Shown: one piece after another, positions 10,524-20,939 of the stretch | Position numbering within the stretch: position 1 is the stretch's first letter | Layout: each line of letters starts with the position of its first letter | From: Apodemus sylvaticus | Taxonomy: Eukaryota > Chordata > Mammalia > Rodentia > Muridae | DNA length: 64,000 bases | Direction of reading: 5' to 3' | NCBI RefSeq assembly: GCF_947179515.1 | Contig: NC_067481.1 | Coordinates: 5,101,570-5,165,569, forward strand | Program-made: the position numbers and the translations under genes | Notes under the pieces: model-generated | Seen by the model: the letters and a program-made list of their open reading frames with translations, nothing else | Database searches by the model: none | Told to the model about the DNA's origin: nothing

Positions 10524-10849
10524 AAGTGAAAGAGAAAATTCTAATAAAACCAACAATACGTCTCAGCCCATTCCTGATTCCAGGTATAAAGCCGGTGAGA
10601 CCCAAACCTCCGTGTGCAATCGTAAGCTTTAAAACCTCCAAAGGAGAAGGAGGACATTGTGGACCAGGGAAGATTTCTAAAGCTAGGAACCGATCTTCAG
10701 ATTAAGTGTTTCCTTGATTTGGAGAGTTTAGATTATACATAAGTAAGCCCCAGGCTGTGGGTAAATGCTTGTAAACACATACCTGCTAAAGTACTCCGTC
10801 CAGGATAGGGAAAGGATTCTCACAGCTGAGTAAGATCCGAAGCTGGGCA
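10524..10849. other. No gene recognised
   Basis: A/T-rich single-copy-looking sequence. No supported feature. Confidence 0.55.
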
Positions 10850-11020
10850 CAGAGCCAAGCGTAGTGGTGCACGCCTTTAATCCCAGCACTTGGGAGGCAG
10901 AGGCAGGCAGATTTCTGCGTTCGAGGCCAGTCTGGTCTATAGAGTGAGTTCCAGGACAGTCGGGGCTACACAGAGAAACCCTGTCTTGGGAAAAACAAAA
11001 AACAAAAACAACCAAACAAA
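10850..11020 (+). mobile_element. B1 SINE
   Basis: Full-length B1 (GCCAAGCGTAGTGGTGCACG to GAAACCCTGTCTTGGG) with a CAAA-rich tail. Confidence 0.95.
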
Positions 11021-11076
11021 GAAGAAGAAGAAGAAGAAGAAGAAGAAGAAGAAGAAGAAGAAGAAGAAGAAGAAGA
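11021..11076 (+). repeat. (AAG)n microsatellite
   Basis: About 18 AAG units grown from the B1 tail. Confidence 0.97.
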
Positions 11077-11215
11077 GCTGGGCACAATGACTCACACCCA
11101 TGATCCTGGCACTTGGAAGGCTGAGGCTGAGGCAGGAGGATAGCCAAGGAATAGAGGCCAGTTTGGGATGTATATCAATTTCTAGGCCAGTCTGAGCTAC
11201 AGAATCTGGTTTACA
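11077..11215 (+). mobile_element. Old B1-related SINE
   Basis: GAGCTGGGCACAATGACTCA, CCTGGCACTTGGAAGGCTGA and CAGTCTGAGCTACAGA. Diverged, with a B1-like order. Confidence 0.65.
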
Positions 11216-11571
11216 TTTCTAAAATAATAATTCAGACTTAAAGTTGACAAAAGATTTGAGAAGATATATTTTATTAAAAAAAGGAATTGCAGGCGGCAAA
11301 ACGAAACTTTGCCCAACGTCATCGGGTATTGTGGAACTACAACTAACAGCCATGGTGAGAAGCAGTGTCAACACTCATGCAGAGTCCCGGGGCAGGAAGG
11401 ACTTCTTTGGGTTTGAGGCCAGCCTGAGCTGCATGGGCTAGCCTGGGCCATAGAGTAAGACCCTGTCTCAAAACAACTACAATAGAAGAGGGAAAAACTC
11501 ACACTGAGATCCACAACAAACCTAGAAGAAGAACTAGAAAAATTGTTACTACTTATTTTCTACCTAGAAGT
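11216..11571. other. No gene; B1 fragment in the middle
   Basis: A/T-rich DNA containing a short B1-derived piece (about 11,405-11,480: GAGGCCAGCCTGAGCTGCAT, AGACCCTGTCTCAAAACAAC). Confidence 0.6.
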
Positions 11572-11738
11572 TGTGTTGTGCGCGACAAATATGCAGTGCC
11601 CACAGTGGCCAGGAGAGGGCGCAAGATCCCTTGGAACTGCCGTTATAAATGCTTGAGAGCCCCAATGTGGAAATTGAACTCAGGACCTCTGGAAGGGCAG
11701 TCAGTGTTCTTAGCCTCTGAGCCACCTCTCCAGTCCCT
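11572..11738 (-). mobile_element. B2/B3-type SINE, diverged
   Basis: Antisense body (GGAAATTGAACTCAGGACCT) and head (GGACTGGAGAGGTGGCTCAG on the minus strand). Confidence 0.8.
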
Positions 11739-11774
11739 GATTTGGGTTTTTTTTTGGGGGGGGGGGCGGGGGTT

Positions 11775-11911
11775 TTCAAGACAGGGTTTCTCTGTATAGC
11801 CCTGGCTGTCCTGGAACTCACTCTGTAGACCAGGCTGGCCTCGAACTCAGAAATCCGCCTGCCTCTGCCTCCCAAGTGCTAGAATTATAGGTGTGCGCCA
11901 CTACACCCGGC
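11775..11911 (-). mobile_element. B1 SINE
   Basis: Antisense B1, full length except for the tail, which is a T/G-rich run at 11,745-11,774. Confidence 0.93.
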
Positions 11912-11917
11912 TATCTG

Positions 11918-12065
11918 ATTTGTTTTTTTTAATAGAGCGTTTCTCTGTATACCCCAGGCTAGCCTTGAACTCGCTCTGTAGACCAGGCTGCCCTTGAATT
12001 CACAGGTTCATGTGCCTCTGCCTCCCAAATACTGGGATCAAAGAAGTGCACCACCACTGCCTTGC
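11918..12065 (-). mobile_element. Older B1 SINE
   Basis: Antisense and more diverged than its neighbour (TACCCCAGGCTAGCCTTGAA, CCTCTGCCTCCCAAATACTG). Confidence 0.8.
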
Positions 12066-12067
12066 AT

Positions 12068-12160
12068 TATGTTTTGGTTTGAGACAGAGTCTCACATAGC
12101 CCAGGCTAGCCTTTAGCTTGCTGTCTTCATACCTCAGCCTCCCAAGACATTTCTTCAATT
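12068..12160 (-). mobile_element. B1-related fragment split by a B1 insertion
   Basis: GTTTGAGACAGAGTCTCACA and CCAGGCTAGCCTTTAGCTTG in antisense. Truncated. Confidence 0.55.
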
Positions 12161-12171
12161 ACTTTTCTCAG

Positions 12172-12368
12172 GGTTTTTTTGTTTGTTTGTTTGGTTGGTT
12201 GGTTGGTTTTGTTTTGTTTGGATTTGGTTTTCGAGTCAGGGTTTCTCTGTGTAGTCCTGGCTGTTCTGGAACTCACTCTGTAGACCAGGCTGGCCTCGAA
12301 CTCAGAAATCCGCCTGCCTCTGTCCCCCAGAGTGCTGGGATTACAGGTGTGCACCACCACCACCCTGC
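12172..12368 (-). mobile_element. B1 SINE with 11-bp target-site duplication
   Basis: Antisense B1 with a (TTTG)n/(TTGG)n tail. ACTTTTCTCAG flanks it at 12161-12171 and 12369-12379. Confidence 0.95.
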
Positions 12369-12379
12369 ACTTTTCTCAG

Positions 12380-13575
12380 TTTTAACATTTGAACTTTCTA
12401 TACAACTTTTTTTTGTCTTCTGCCCAGTGTCAAAGCAATTTTAAGAGCAGGATCAGGGTCATTCCCCACTCCCACCCCCATGCCCACTATGGATGGAGAT
12501 GGTAGTTTCAAGAGGGCATCTTCAATGCCAGCATCCTTTGACCCATCCGTCAGGGCTGAGAAACACTCACTCAGGGAGCATGTGAGGTGGTGGCTGGGCT
12601 GAGACATGGAAGGGAGAAGAAAAACAGACCCAGCAGGGGAGGGAGGAGAAGGTCTGAGCCGAGTGTCTGCTGGGAGTTTGGGTGGAGCTGCCTTCGTGGT
12701 GCCCCGTGTCCCTCAGAGCAGCTTGCCATGTTTGGCTGGCTGTCAGTCTGTCCGTCCTTGCGAACCTTCCCAGCCCAGGAGCAGAAGGCTGATGGCTGGC
12801 TGCCGGGCCAGTTCCTTCCCCTCCCCTCCCCACCCCACTCAGGAGGGACAATCCGAGCTCTTGAAAACATGACCTCCTCATTCAGTCACTGCAAATTGAA
12901 ATCGGTCCCCAGTCCTCTGACCTCTCAGCAGTTTGACCTGAGATAAATAAACTGTCCTGTTTGCTTAGGACGCTGTCTGCAAAGCCCAGAAGCCCGGAGG
13001 TGAAGCCCAGACTCAGAGGGAAGGGCTCTGCTGGGGGCCTGGTGTCTGCCTCAGGCTGAGGAGTTGGGAAATACCCAGACTGAGCTCCTCCTGGCTCGGG
13101 GCTCGCCTCCTCACCATTTCCTGCCTGTCCTTGAACTACAGGGAGGGACAGAAGCCCTGCAGCCCAGGAGGACGGACGGATGTGTCTCTACTCACCAGCC
13201 CGGATCCCCCCCCACTTCACCCCTACCATGTCTCACCTGGTCCTTGGAAAGGCTAGACAACCTCAGAGACCTGGAGCCCAACAGCCCAGAGAACTCCACA
13301 AGTGCAGGACCGTAGACACACCCCCCTCATGGGTGAGCCACGCCCTTTCTTGTTTAATGAGGTGACCTCCAGGCAGGCTCTGTTACCCAGGAATTATTTC
13401 TGACTCACTGGCACCACCGGGCAGCTCAGAGAGGTGAGGTTGCTGAGCCAGAGTAGTATGGTCAGTGTCAGGACACAAACGTCCCTCCCCTGTCCTGGTG
13501 CCCTTCCTGTTGCCATGGTAACAAGGGACTTAGGGAGCCGGAAGCAGCTCAGTGGTCAAGAGAGCCAACAGCTCT
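12380..13575. other. No gene recognised
   Basis: About 1.2 kb of single-copy-looking GC-rich DNA. Several overlapping frames of about 100 codons occur on both strands, with no domain and no splice or start context. Confidence 0.6.
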
Positions 13576-13712
13576 CACAGAGTTCCCAGGGTCGCTCCCC
13601 TTCTGCTCGCTCCCCTTCTGGTCGCTTCCCATCAGCTCCCAGGTTTCCAGCCCCCACCCGGATATCTCACATATTTGCACATGTGTGTGCATACACACAC
13701 ACACACACACAT
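13576..13712 (+). repeat. Short tandem repeat and (CA)n
   Basis: A 14-nt unit TCGCTCCCCTTCTG is repeated about 2.5 times (13,593-13,627). A (CA)n run lies at 13,692-13,711. Confidence 0.8.
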
Positions 13713-13810
13713 GCATGAATAGTTAAAAACTTAAAATCTTCTTTTTCTAGTTTAAACTTTGATTTTTATCTCAAAAGAAAGCACATATTCATTGTTTTTA
13801 AAAGATGGCT

Positions 13811-13999
13811 CTAGGGCTGGAGAGGTGGCTCAGTGGTTAAGAGCACTGACTGCTCTTCCGAAGGTCCAGAGTTCAAATCCCGGCAACCACAAGGTGACTC
13901 ACAACCATCCATAATGAGATCTGATGCCTTCTTCTGGTGTGTCTGAGGACAGCTACATTGTACTTATAAATAATAATAAATAAATCTTTTTTTAAAAGA
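13811..13999 (+). mobile_element. B2 SINE
   Basis: Full length: GGGCTGGAGAGGTGGCTCAG to AATAAATAAATC. Confidence 0.96.
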
Positions 14000-14509
14000 T
14001 AGCTGTAATTTACATTTTTATTTGATTTCTTTGTGAGTTTTACCCCATGCACCTCAGTGTGACTCATCCCCCCCCCTTCCTCTATCTTCATATCTAGCCT
14101 TTGCCGCTGCAAAAGAAAATAAACACACACACACACACAAACTAAGCATAGGAAACATCTCATCGAGGAAGCTGTGGTGTGTCGCAGTGTGTCCCGCAGT
14201 GTGTCCGTCTGTCCACACATCTCCACTGGCAGTTGGCCATTGCAATGAGTCATCGTCTGGTTCTAGGTCTCTGGCTTCTGGGAGGCCATCAATATCGGAT
14301 CCTCACCAGGACTCCTCCAGGTTGTCCTGACGTTTGCCCTGTGTCCTGGAGAACCTGCAGCTTTGGATCAGCAGGACTGGTCCTTTCCCGTCCAAGAGTT
14401 CAGATGATGTGCTCGAGGATGGGCACAGCCTTCGTGTGGGGGCTGGGAATTGAACCCGGGTCCTTCCCAACAATATGTGCTCTTAACCCCTGACCCAGCT
14501 CTCCAGTCC

Positions 14510-14513
<4 letters not shown>
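14000..14513. other. No gene; diverged SINE end
   Basis: Mixed sequence. 14,437-14,508 reads as an antisense B2/B3-like head (GGCTGGGAATTGAACCCGGG, CCTGACCCAGCTCTCCAG). The rest is unassigned. Confidence 0.5.

Positions 14514-14573
<60 letters not shown>
14514..14573 (+). repeat. (CT)n microsatellite
   Basis: About 29 CT units that replace the tail of the adjoining antisense B1. Confidence 0.97.
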
Positions 14574-14577
<4 letters not shown>

Positions 14578-14681
14578 CTGGAACTCACTCTGTAGACCAG
14601 GCTGGCCTCGAACTCAGAAATCTGCCTGCCTCTGCCTCCCAAGTGCTGGGATTAAAGGCGTGCGCCACCACCGCCCGGCCT
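14574..14681 (-). mobile_element. B1 SINE, 3'-truncated by the microsatellite
   Basis: Antisense B1 5' half (GGCCGGGCGGTGGTGGCGCA on the minus strand). Confidence 0.93.
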
Positions 14682-14699
14682 AAATCTCTTTTTTAAAAG

Positions 14700-15060
14700 T
14701 GGTTTTAAAACAAACAACCTAGGGGAGAAAGGATTTGCTTTAGCTCACAAGTCCAGGTTATAATTCATCATTCCTGGGCAGTGGCAGCTGGAGGAGCGTG
14801 AGGCAGATGGTGACGTCACACCCACAAGCCAAAGCAGAGACACAGCCTGCACCCTAGACTCAGCGATTTTTCTCTACCCATGGAACGGTGCTACCCACCT
14901 TCAGGCTGGGTCTTCCCGTATCAGTCACGGCCGTCAGGACCATCCCCGCGTGGACATGTCCACTGCGCACCCTGGTCTAGCTAAGCCTTCACTGAAACGC
15001 TCTTCCCAAATTATTCTAGACTGTCGAGTTGACAGTTAAAACTAACCTCACACAACCTCT
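14700..15060 (+). mobile_element. Dispersed rodent repeat, family not certain
   Basis: AGGATTTGCTTTAGCTCACA, CCATGGAACGGTGCTACCCA, GGCTGGGTCTTCCCGTATCA and the end GAGTTGACAGTTAAAACTAA follow the order of a common mouse interspersed repeat. I cannot name the family with confidence. Confidence 0.55.
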
Positions 15061-15099
15061 CCAGCTGGCTTCTCGTGCTCTGCCTCCCTTTCCCGACCC

Positions 15100-15208
15100 T
15101 ACCTCATCTCTCTCTCTTTCTATCTCTGCCTCTCTCGATCTCTGTCTATCCCACTGTCTCTGTCTCTCTGACTGTCTCACTTGCTCTCTGTCCCTGTCTC
15201 TCTCTGGA
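15100..15208 (+). repeat. TC-rich tract
   Basis: Imperfect (TC)n/(TCTG)n with interruptions. Confidence 0.85.
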
Positions 15209-15644
15209 ATCAGGTCTCTACTTTCTACAAAGGCCACAGGAACAGCCGGACACCCCGGTCCCTGGGGGGAGGTTCTGAAAACAGGTTTCTGTTCCTGGAT
15301 GTCTCAGTCTCAAGCCTTCGCTCCCCTGCGCCACGATGCCCACAGCGACTCTCCTGTACCTTTTTTTTTCAAAGATACCTCTCTCAGCAAAGCTCCTATT
15401 CAAGATTCAAATGGAAATCTCACTTTGCCTTTAAGGCCCCATCACGATGTCTCCGAGAGGACACTGTACCCCTCCTAATCACTCTCCCTTCTAGAGGCTC
15501 CACCATCCCAGAGGCAACACTCTGTGGTCAAGAAACTCTGTCTCTGGTTCCTGCCCATCCCAAGTGCAGAGAGGGCAGCCCACTGTACCTCTGAGCTCCC
15601 ATTCTCCCTTTACAACCTTCCAGAACCCAGAAGTGAAACCTCAA
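15209..15644. other. No gene recognised
   Basis: Single-copy-looking sequence. No supported feature. Confidence 0.6.
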
Positions 15645-15882
15645 CAAAACACACACACACACACACACAGACATACACACACATCACATATACACACACA
15701 GACAGATACCACACACACACACACACAAACATATACACACACAGACACAGGCATGCACACACACCACATACACACACAGATACTCACACACACAGACATA
15801 CACACAGACCACATATACACACACACCACACACACCACACATACCACATACCCACACACACCACATACACACACAAAACATG
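15645..15882 (+). repeat. Impure (CA)n microsatellite
   Basis: CA units with CAGACATA, CCACACA and ACATATAC variants over 240 nt. Confidence 0.95.
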
Positions 15883-16336
15883 TTCTAGACACCTTAAGGT
15901 GCACAGCTACCCTAGTTCTTCCCTGTAAGAAGGGGTCCCCGGCCCTCCCAGCTCAGCTGCTGGGGCCTCAGTAGATAACCACCCATAAGTAGAGAAATAC
16001 CGGCCAGAACCGGATCATCTCTTCCTGAAGACAGCCCAGCCAGCACCTTACTTAACTGCAGACATCAGCCTTGAGGAGAGGGCTGTGATGCTTCTGAGTC
16101 TTCCCTACTTGTGACCTCTTCAGCCTGCGCAGTCCTGTCCCCAAGGTTCCACTCACCCACTTCTCAAAGTCCCCTCCCCACTGCACAAACCAGTTTCCTT
16201 GCAGAGTTTCGGGGGGAGGGGTGTCCTACAGTGAAGCCCCAACCTCCTTCCCCCAAAGCTATGATCAGGTGTGTCTGCTGCTCCAGTCCCTGTTCTGTCA
16301 TCTGTGACTAAATCACCACCTATGATATGCCATATA
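15883..16336. other. No gene recognised
   Basis: Single-copy-looking sequence up to the palindrome. Confidence 0.6.
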
Positions 16337-16444
16337 TCTGTGGCTTCTGCCTCTGAGGTGGGCAGCATGGCCATATCGCAGAAAGCTCCTTGCTATGGAG
16401 CTGCATATGGCCATGCTGCCCACCTCAGAGGCAGAAGCCACAGA
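16337..16444. repeat. Perfect 40-bp inverted repeat with 28-nt spacer
   Basis: Arm 1 is 16,337-16,376 and arm 2 is 16,405-16,444. All 40 positions are complementary. Arm 1 begins TCTGTGGCTTCTGCC and ends ATGGCCATAT. The spacer holds a second small stem (AGCTCC at 16,384-16,389 with GGAGCT at 16,397-16,402, loop of seven), so the segment can fold almost end to end. It matches no repeat family I recognise. Confidence 0.97.
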
Positions 16445-16548
16445 GCCCTGGACAGGGACCTGTCATCTTAAGTTCCTGGGCTGGGCTGCCATGCTTGGCT
16501 TCAGGGACTGACATGAGTGGGGAGGTAGGTGAGAGAATGAGGAAAGGA

Positions 16549-16814
16549 TGCACACACACACATGTACACACACACACACATGTACACACACACATGTACA
16601 CACACATGTACACACAGACACACACAGAGGCACACACAAACACACATATACACACATATCTACACACGTGTACACAGAGCTACACACATCTACATACATG
16701 TACACATATCTACATACATGTACACACATGTACACACAGAGACACAGAGACGCACACAAACACACATATCTACACACGTGTACACACAGTACACACATCT
16801 ACATACATGTACAC

Positions 16815-16850
<36 letters not shown>
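16549..16850 (+). repeat. Alternating purine-pyrimidine tract (CA)n with ACATGTAC units
   Basis: About 300 nt of CACACA with repeated ACACATGTACAC, ACATATCTACAC and ACACGTGTACAC units, ending in a pure (CA)n. Most of it alternates purine and pyrimidine, a left-handed-DNA-prone composition. Confidence 0.95.
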
Positions 16851-16852
<2 letters not shown>

Positions 16853-17346
16853 CTGGGTTGGGGGATGCTTTGTTGGGGAGGGCCCAGCAGCCCTCAGTGC
16901 ACTGGACATGTACAGTCCAGGGAGAGGCTGAGGACTCACATCTTGAACCACAAATCTCTAATGTTCAAATGCCTGGGCCAAGGGAGATCTCATCCGACCT
17001 GCTCCTACCTCAACCTGCCGATCATCTGGGTCAAAGTGGCAGGAGATTTGTTCTCTCAACTCAAACTCTGCTGTATCTGGCATCCTGCTCTCTTGGGCTC
17101 TCGATTGGCTGGTGCAGCTGTCCATCATGATCCTGGGCAGCAACAGGGTGTTAGTCTATGCCCTGTGCCCTGTGCCCTGTGCCCTGTGAGGCTGCGTTGA
17201 CTGTTGACTACTGGAACACACACACAGGACTCCTGTGTGCAGGCAATGCCCATATGCCTGGGGACAGTGACAGTACTGTCCTGGGGGCGGAGGAGGGGAG
17301 AGGGTACAGGAAGTGCATGTCCCCTGGCCTGGTTGTCTGTGAGTTG

Positions 17347-17350
<4 letters not shown>
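16851..17350. other. No gene; short CCCTGTG tandem
   Basis: Single-copy-looking sequence with four CCCTGTG units at about 17,160-17,188. Confidence 0.65.

Positions 17351-17387
<37 letters not shown>
17351..17387 (+). repeat. (TG)n microsatellite
   Basis: About 18 uninterrupted TG units. Confidence 0.97.
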
Positions 17388-17388
<1 letters not shown>

Positions 17389-18183
17389 GTGACTTGAGTC
17401 CCTCACTGTTGCATGCAGTTTTACTGATCACGGTACTGCGATACCAGCCCCTCCCAGCGCCCTCTTGTTCCCCCTGGCTTGGCTCCAGGATCAGATCGGC
17501 GCTGCCAGCACTGACCTGGCTTCTCTTTCCTACCCACCTTTGCTCCTGGGGGAGGGGTCATGTTACCAGCCCATTCCTGAGACCCTTGAATCTGGGGATA
17601 AAAGACACACACAGTGTCTTGTTACCTTTAGGACTTTCCTCTAGGCACAATCACTGGGCACGGATGCCTCCTGCCTGGAAATGTGTGCCCTAGTCAATTT
17701 ATTATCTCCGTCTCTCCCTCTGCCCTTTAGTGGCTTGCATCAGCTGATGCCCCCCACCACCACGCCCGAAGCGGAGGCTGCAGGCCTTAGCTGCCAGAGA
17801 CCTTACATGTCTGCTGCTTTCTCCTCGTTCCAAAGCATTCCAGAAAAGCCCCTTCCCCTTCCTGAGTCTCCTTTTCCTCTTGGGACCTGGAAGTCCCATC
17901 TGTACCTTCCGTCCAGCAATTGCTCCCCACTTCTTTACTGACAAGTCAAGAACCAATTGGGGAACAAGATCTTAGCAACAGACCCTCCCCTTACAGCCCA
18001 CAGTAGCCAGGCCATGGTGGCAGGGTGTTCAGGTCGCTGGTCTTTGTTGCTCTCTGGGGCTGTTTGCTGCCAGAGATCATTAGAGTCCCCGAGCGAGCGC
18101 TCTGCCTCTGAGCTCTGCCTGGAATTCTTCTTGAGTTTTTCATTTCCAGTGTTTTGAAACAAAATCTAAGTTGCCCAAGAGGT
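17388..18183. other. No gene recognised
   Basis: Single-copy-looking sequence. No supported feature. Confidence 0.6.
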
Positions 18184-18262
18184 TCCTGACCTGTAATCCT
18201 CCTGCCTCAGCCTCCCACGTAGCTGAGATCACAGCTATGCTGCAGGCTCAGGTTGCATATCC
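18184..18262 (-). mobile_element. Old B1-like fragment
   Basis: CCTCCTGCCTCAGCCTCCCA and GCTGAGATCACAGCTATG in antisense. Confidence 0.5.
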
Positions 18263-18869
18263 TGGCTACCTCCTGTCTCAGCCGATGTCCCCAACTCATC
18301 CTGCCCTGAGCCGGCTTGGGGAAGTGCGTTCACGCAGGAACAAGGGGGCAGCTCTCTCTCCCTATAGGGTTTCAGGACTTAGTCCTATCACTTTCCCTTC
18401 ATCCAACCCTGAGCCTCCTGCATCTCAAAACTTAGGAATGGCTCTGCCCCTGTCTGAGTCAGGTCACACTGCCCAGGGACTGTCCCTCAGGGGCCCTGGA
18501 AGACAGACACGTGTGCCTGTTCCTGTCCTCACAGGTATGGATCAGGTGCCTGCCTTCTGGCTCTCTCCCAAGAGCTCAAGTCTGAGCTTCCTTTCTGACC
18601 CCTGTGCGGATGCTCAGACCCTCAGAAGTCAAAGCCTTCAAGTGCACACCCCTCTCCCTGCACCCCTGCCCCCACTTCCCCCATGGCATCCCAAGCTCCC
18701 GTGGATGATATGTGTCTATTAGCCACACCAGATACTGAAGACACGCAATCCGTAAATAATGATGGCTGTAAAAAATAGCAGGCACGGTCCCCTTCCCGCG
18801 CCAAAGGGTTGGCTTTTTTCTTTCTTCTTCTTCTTCTTCTTTTTTTTTTTTGAATGCCACTCTGAGCCA
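18263..18869. other. No gene; short (TTC)n
   Basis: Single-copy-looking sequence with a TTC/T run at 18,820-18,851. Confidence 0.6.
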
Positions 18870-19250
18870 GAGGCCTTCAGAAAAAGAGTTAATTAATATC
18901 CCTCGCTGTGGACTAATTCTCTTTTCAACATGTGGCTGTCATTCCCCCGTCATCACAGCTGATTTACAACCGGGTTTAATTAAATTCTCCCTACATAATT
19001 CAACATTCTCCAAAGACAACCCCAGAGTGGCCCGGGGTATTTAAAATGTCACCTGCTGAGACATATCACCTCTCCCTAAATAAATATGACAGTGATCAAA
19101 CTTTGGCTAATTACGGTGACTTGGTTATTTGTTTGTAGGTTTTAATATTTAATTGCTTTCATGTTCATCCAATTATGCTGCAACAGCAAATAGAAATTAA
19201 CTGTTTTATCAGCATGTTCCCAGCCCTTCTACTAAACAACCTGACAGACT
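18870..19250. promoter_or_regulatory. Strong candidate conserved non-coding element
   Basis: About 380 nt free of repeats, A/T-rich and dense in homeodomain-like motifs: AGTTAATTAATATC, GGTTTAATTAAATTC, GGCTAATTACGGTGAC, ATATTTAATTGC and CCAATTATGC, plus TGATCAAACTTTG, which resembles a TCF/LEF site. The texture is typical of deeply conserved developmental enhancers. Conservation was not tested. Confidence 0.5.
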
Positions 19251-19524
19251 CGGAACAGTGGGAACTGCCCAGGCTGAAAGGATGGTATAGGCTTCTTCCC
19301 AGCTCGGTGGACAGGCGATTAAATTAAGGAAGCGCTCTGGCGGAGCCGGCATGGCGCGGCAGGCTCCAGGAGCTTGGAAATCTCACGCTCACTTTAAGGA
19401 TCAGCCAATGCCAGCAGGGCTTTTGATTCCATACTGCCACCCCGTGGCCACTTCTGGAATTGCCCCCGGGTTCTTAGGCTGAAGTTCCGAGGAAGCCAGA
19501 AACTCCCGGAGTCCATCAACTAGC
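19251..19524. other. Single-copy linker between the two regulatory-looking blocks
   Basis: No repeats and no gene. CpG density rises from about 19,340. Confidence 0.5.
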
Positions 19525-20210
19525 AGTGGTTATGACTCCTCTCGTAGGTGAGCCGAGTTCCTTCACGGGCTCGAGACGCTGCCTCCCCCCGCGGCTTGGG
19601 GGAGTCTCTGCTTTGACAAAGGTGCAGTACCTTCGATCGGGTCCCTGGGACCGAGACAGTGCCTCGGAGGGTTGTAGATCCTGGATCATCACGTCTCCGA
19701 GCCCACACCAGCAGGCACCGCCCTCCAGGAATGGGAGCCCGGAAATGCTGGTCTTGGACGTCGAGTTCAGACCCAGCAGCCCTCTCACAATAACCTCTCA
19801 GGCCCTAAAATCAATTTCCAGGATTATCTCGGAGGGACTCTGGGCTCCTTCCCTCCTTCACAGTCGGCCCCTGCTTCTGTTCAAACCTCAGGAGAATGTC
19901 AGAAATAAAAAGGATGAAGGAAGACGGGAATCCGAGCGACGCCATCGACAGGCGCGTTCTTCCACCTCCAGCCTAACCCCACAGCTTCACGGGAGCCTTC
20001 AAATGTTCAACTTGCCAAAAATAGAAATAACCTCTCCTTGAACTCTTTGAACTGACTTCTTACTCAGGCGGCTCGGCTGTAAGCTCCTGTCGGGGAGGGG
20101 CTGGGAAACAAAGAGGCCGTCAGGAGAGAGGCGCCCAGCCAGGGCCGGGACAGCTCTTAACACAGCTTCGGGAACCAGGCTGCACCTCAAGGAGCCCGGG
20201 GAAGGACGGC
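19525..20210. promoter_or_regulatory. CpG-rich, repeat-free region
   Basis: About 17 CpG occur in 19,530-19,760, and a second cluster lies at 19,927-19,960 (GGAATCCGAGCGACGCC, GACAGGCGCGTTC). More CpG follow to 20,210. A 171-codon plus-strand frame (19,526-20,041) is open but has no domain. Possible non-coding RNA promoter or enhancer. Confidence 0.45.
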
Positions 20211-20214
20211 CCTA

Positions 20215-20236
20215 GGGTGTGTGTGTGTGTGTGTGT
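20215..20236 (+). repeat. (GT)n microsatellite
   Basis: Short GT run. Confidence 0.9.
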
Positions 20237-20375
20237 CTGTGAGTTTGTGTTTGCGCACATACCAGCATGGGATCATGGGGCTGTGGAGGCTACCGGTTGA
20301 CATGAGGTATCTTGCTCAGTCTTTCTCCACATTACATTCTACTAATATAGTTTATGCTTTCCCTGTATGTCCGTG

Positions 20376-20379
<4 letters not shown>

Positions 20380-20415
<36 letters not shown>
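20380..20415 (+). repeat. (CA)n microsatellite
   Basis: About 17 CA units. Confidence 0.95.
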
Positions 20416-20418
<3 letters not shown>

Positions 20419-20429
20419 GATATCATATA

Positions 20430-20570
20430 TCCTTAGTGCCCACAGACGTCAGAAGAGGGGGCCTCCAAGTCCTTGCAACTGGAGTTACAGATAGATGGCT
20501 GTGTGCTATGAGGTGGGTTCTGGGAACCAAACTCAGGCCCTCTGCAAGAGCAGCAAGTGCCCTTTCTCCA
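20430..20570 (-). mobile_element. B3-type SINE, diverged
   Basis: Antisense (CAGAAGAGGGGGCCTCCAAG, GGGAACCAAACTCAGGCCCT, AGAGCAGCAAGTGCCCT). Confidence 0.7.
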
Positions 20571-20762
20571 CCTCATTCTTTGAGCTAGGTCTCTGGCTGA
20601 ACCTGAAATGCCCTTTGTCTGGTCAGTGGACTCTGAGGCTCTTCTCATCCCCACCCCCTGGGAGTAAAAGGCATGGTCCACCATGGCTGGCTGTTACATG
20701 GCGCCAGGGCACTGCTTGCACAACAAGCATTTTTATTGACCAGGCCATCTCTCCAGCCCCCA
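20571..20762 (-). mobile_element. Dispersed SINE-like repeat
   Basis: GAGCTAGGTCTCTGGCTGAA and the end GACCAGGCCATCTCTCCAGC read as an antisense rodent SINE-type repeat. Family uncertain. Confidence 0.5.
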
Positions 20763-20846
20763 GAAAATCCTTTCATGGAAATAAAAACCTTATATGGGCA
20801 GTGCCAGAGACAGGCCTGTCCTTTGATTGTGGTGGGAGTCTTGGAA

Positions 20847-20848
<2 letters not shown>

Positions 20849-20893
<45 letters not shown>
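20849..20893 (+). repeat. (CT)n microsatellite
   Basis: About 22 CT units. Confidence 0.97.
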
Positions 20894-20894
<1 letters not shown>

Positions 20895-20939
20895 CCACCT
20901 GCTGGAGACAGGGACTGAGCCCTGACAGGCAGAGGACAC

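Noticed and set aside
10890..11090. Protein-like frames beginning MGGRGRQISAFEAS, seen many times in the window
   Set aside because: This is the translation of the B1 SINE and not a gene family.
16390..17130. 246- and 212-codon frames with His/Thr repeats
   Set aside because: They are translations of the (CA)n tract.
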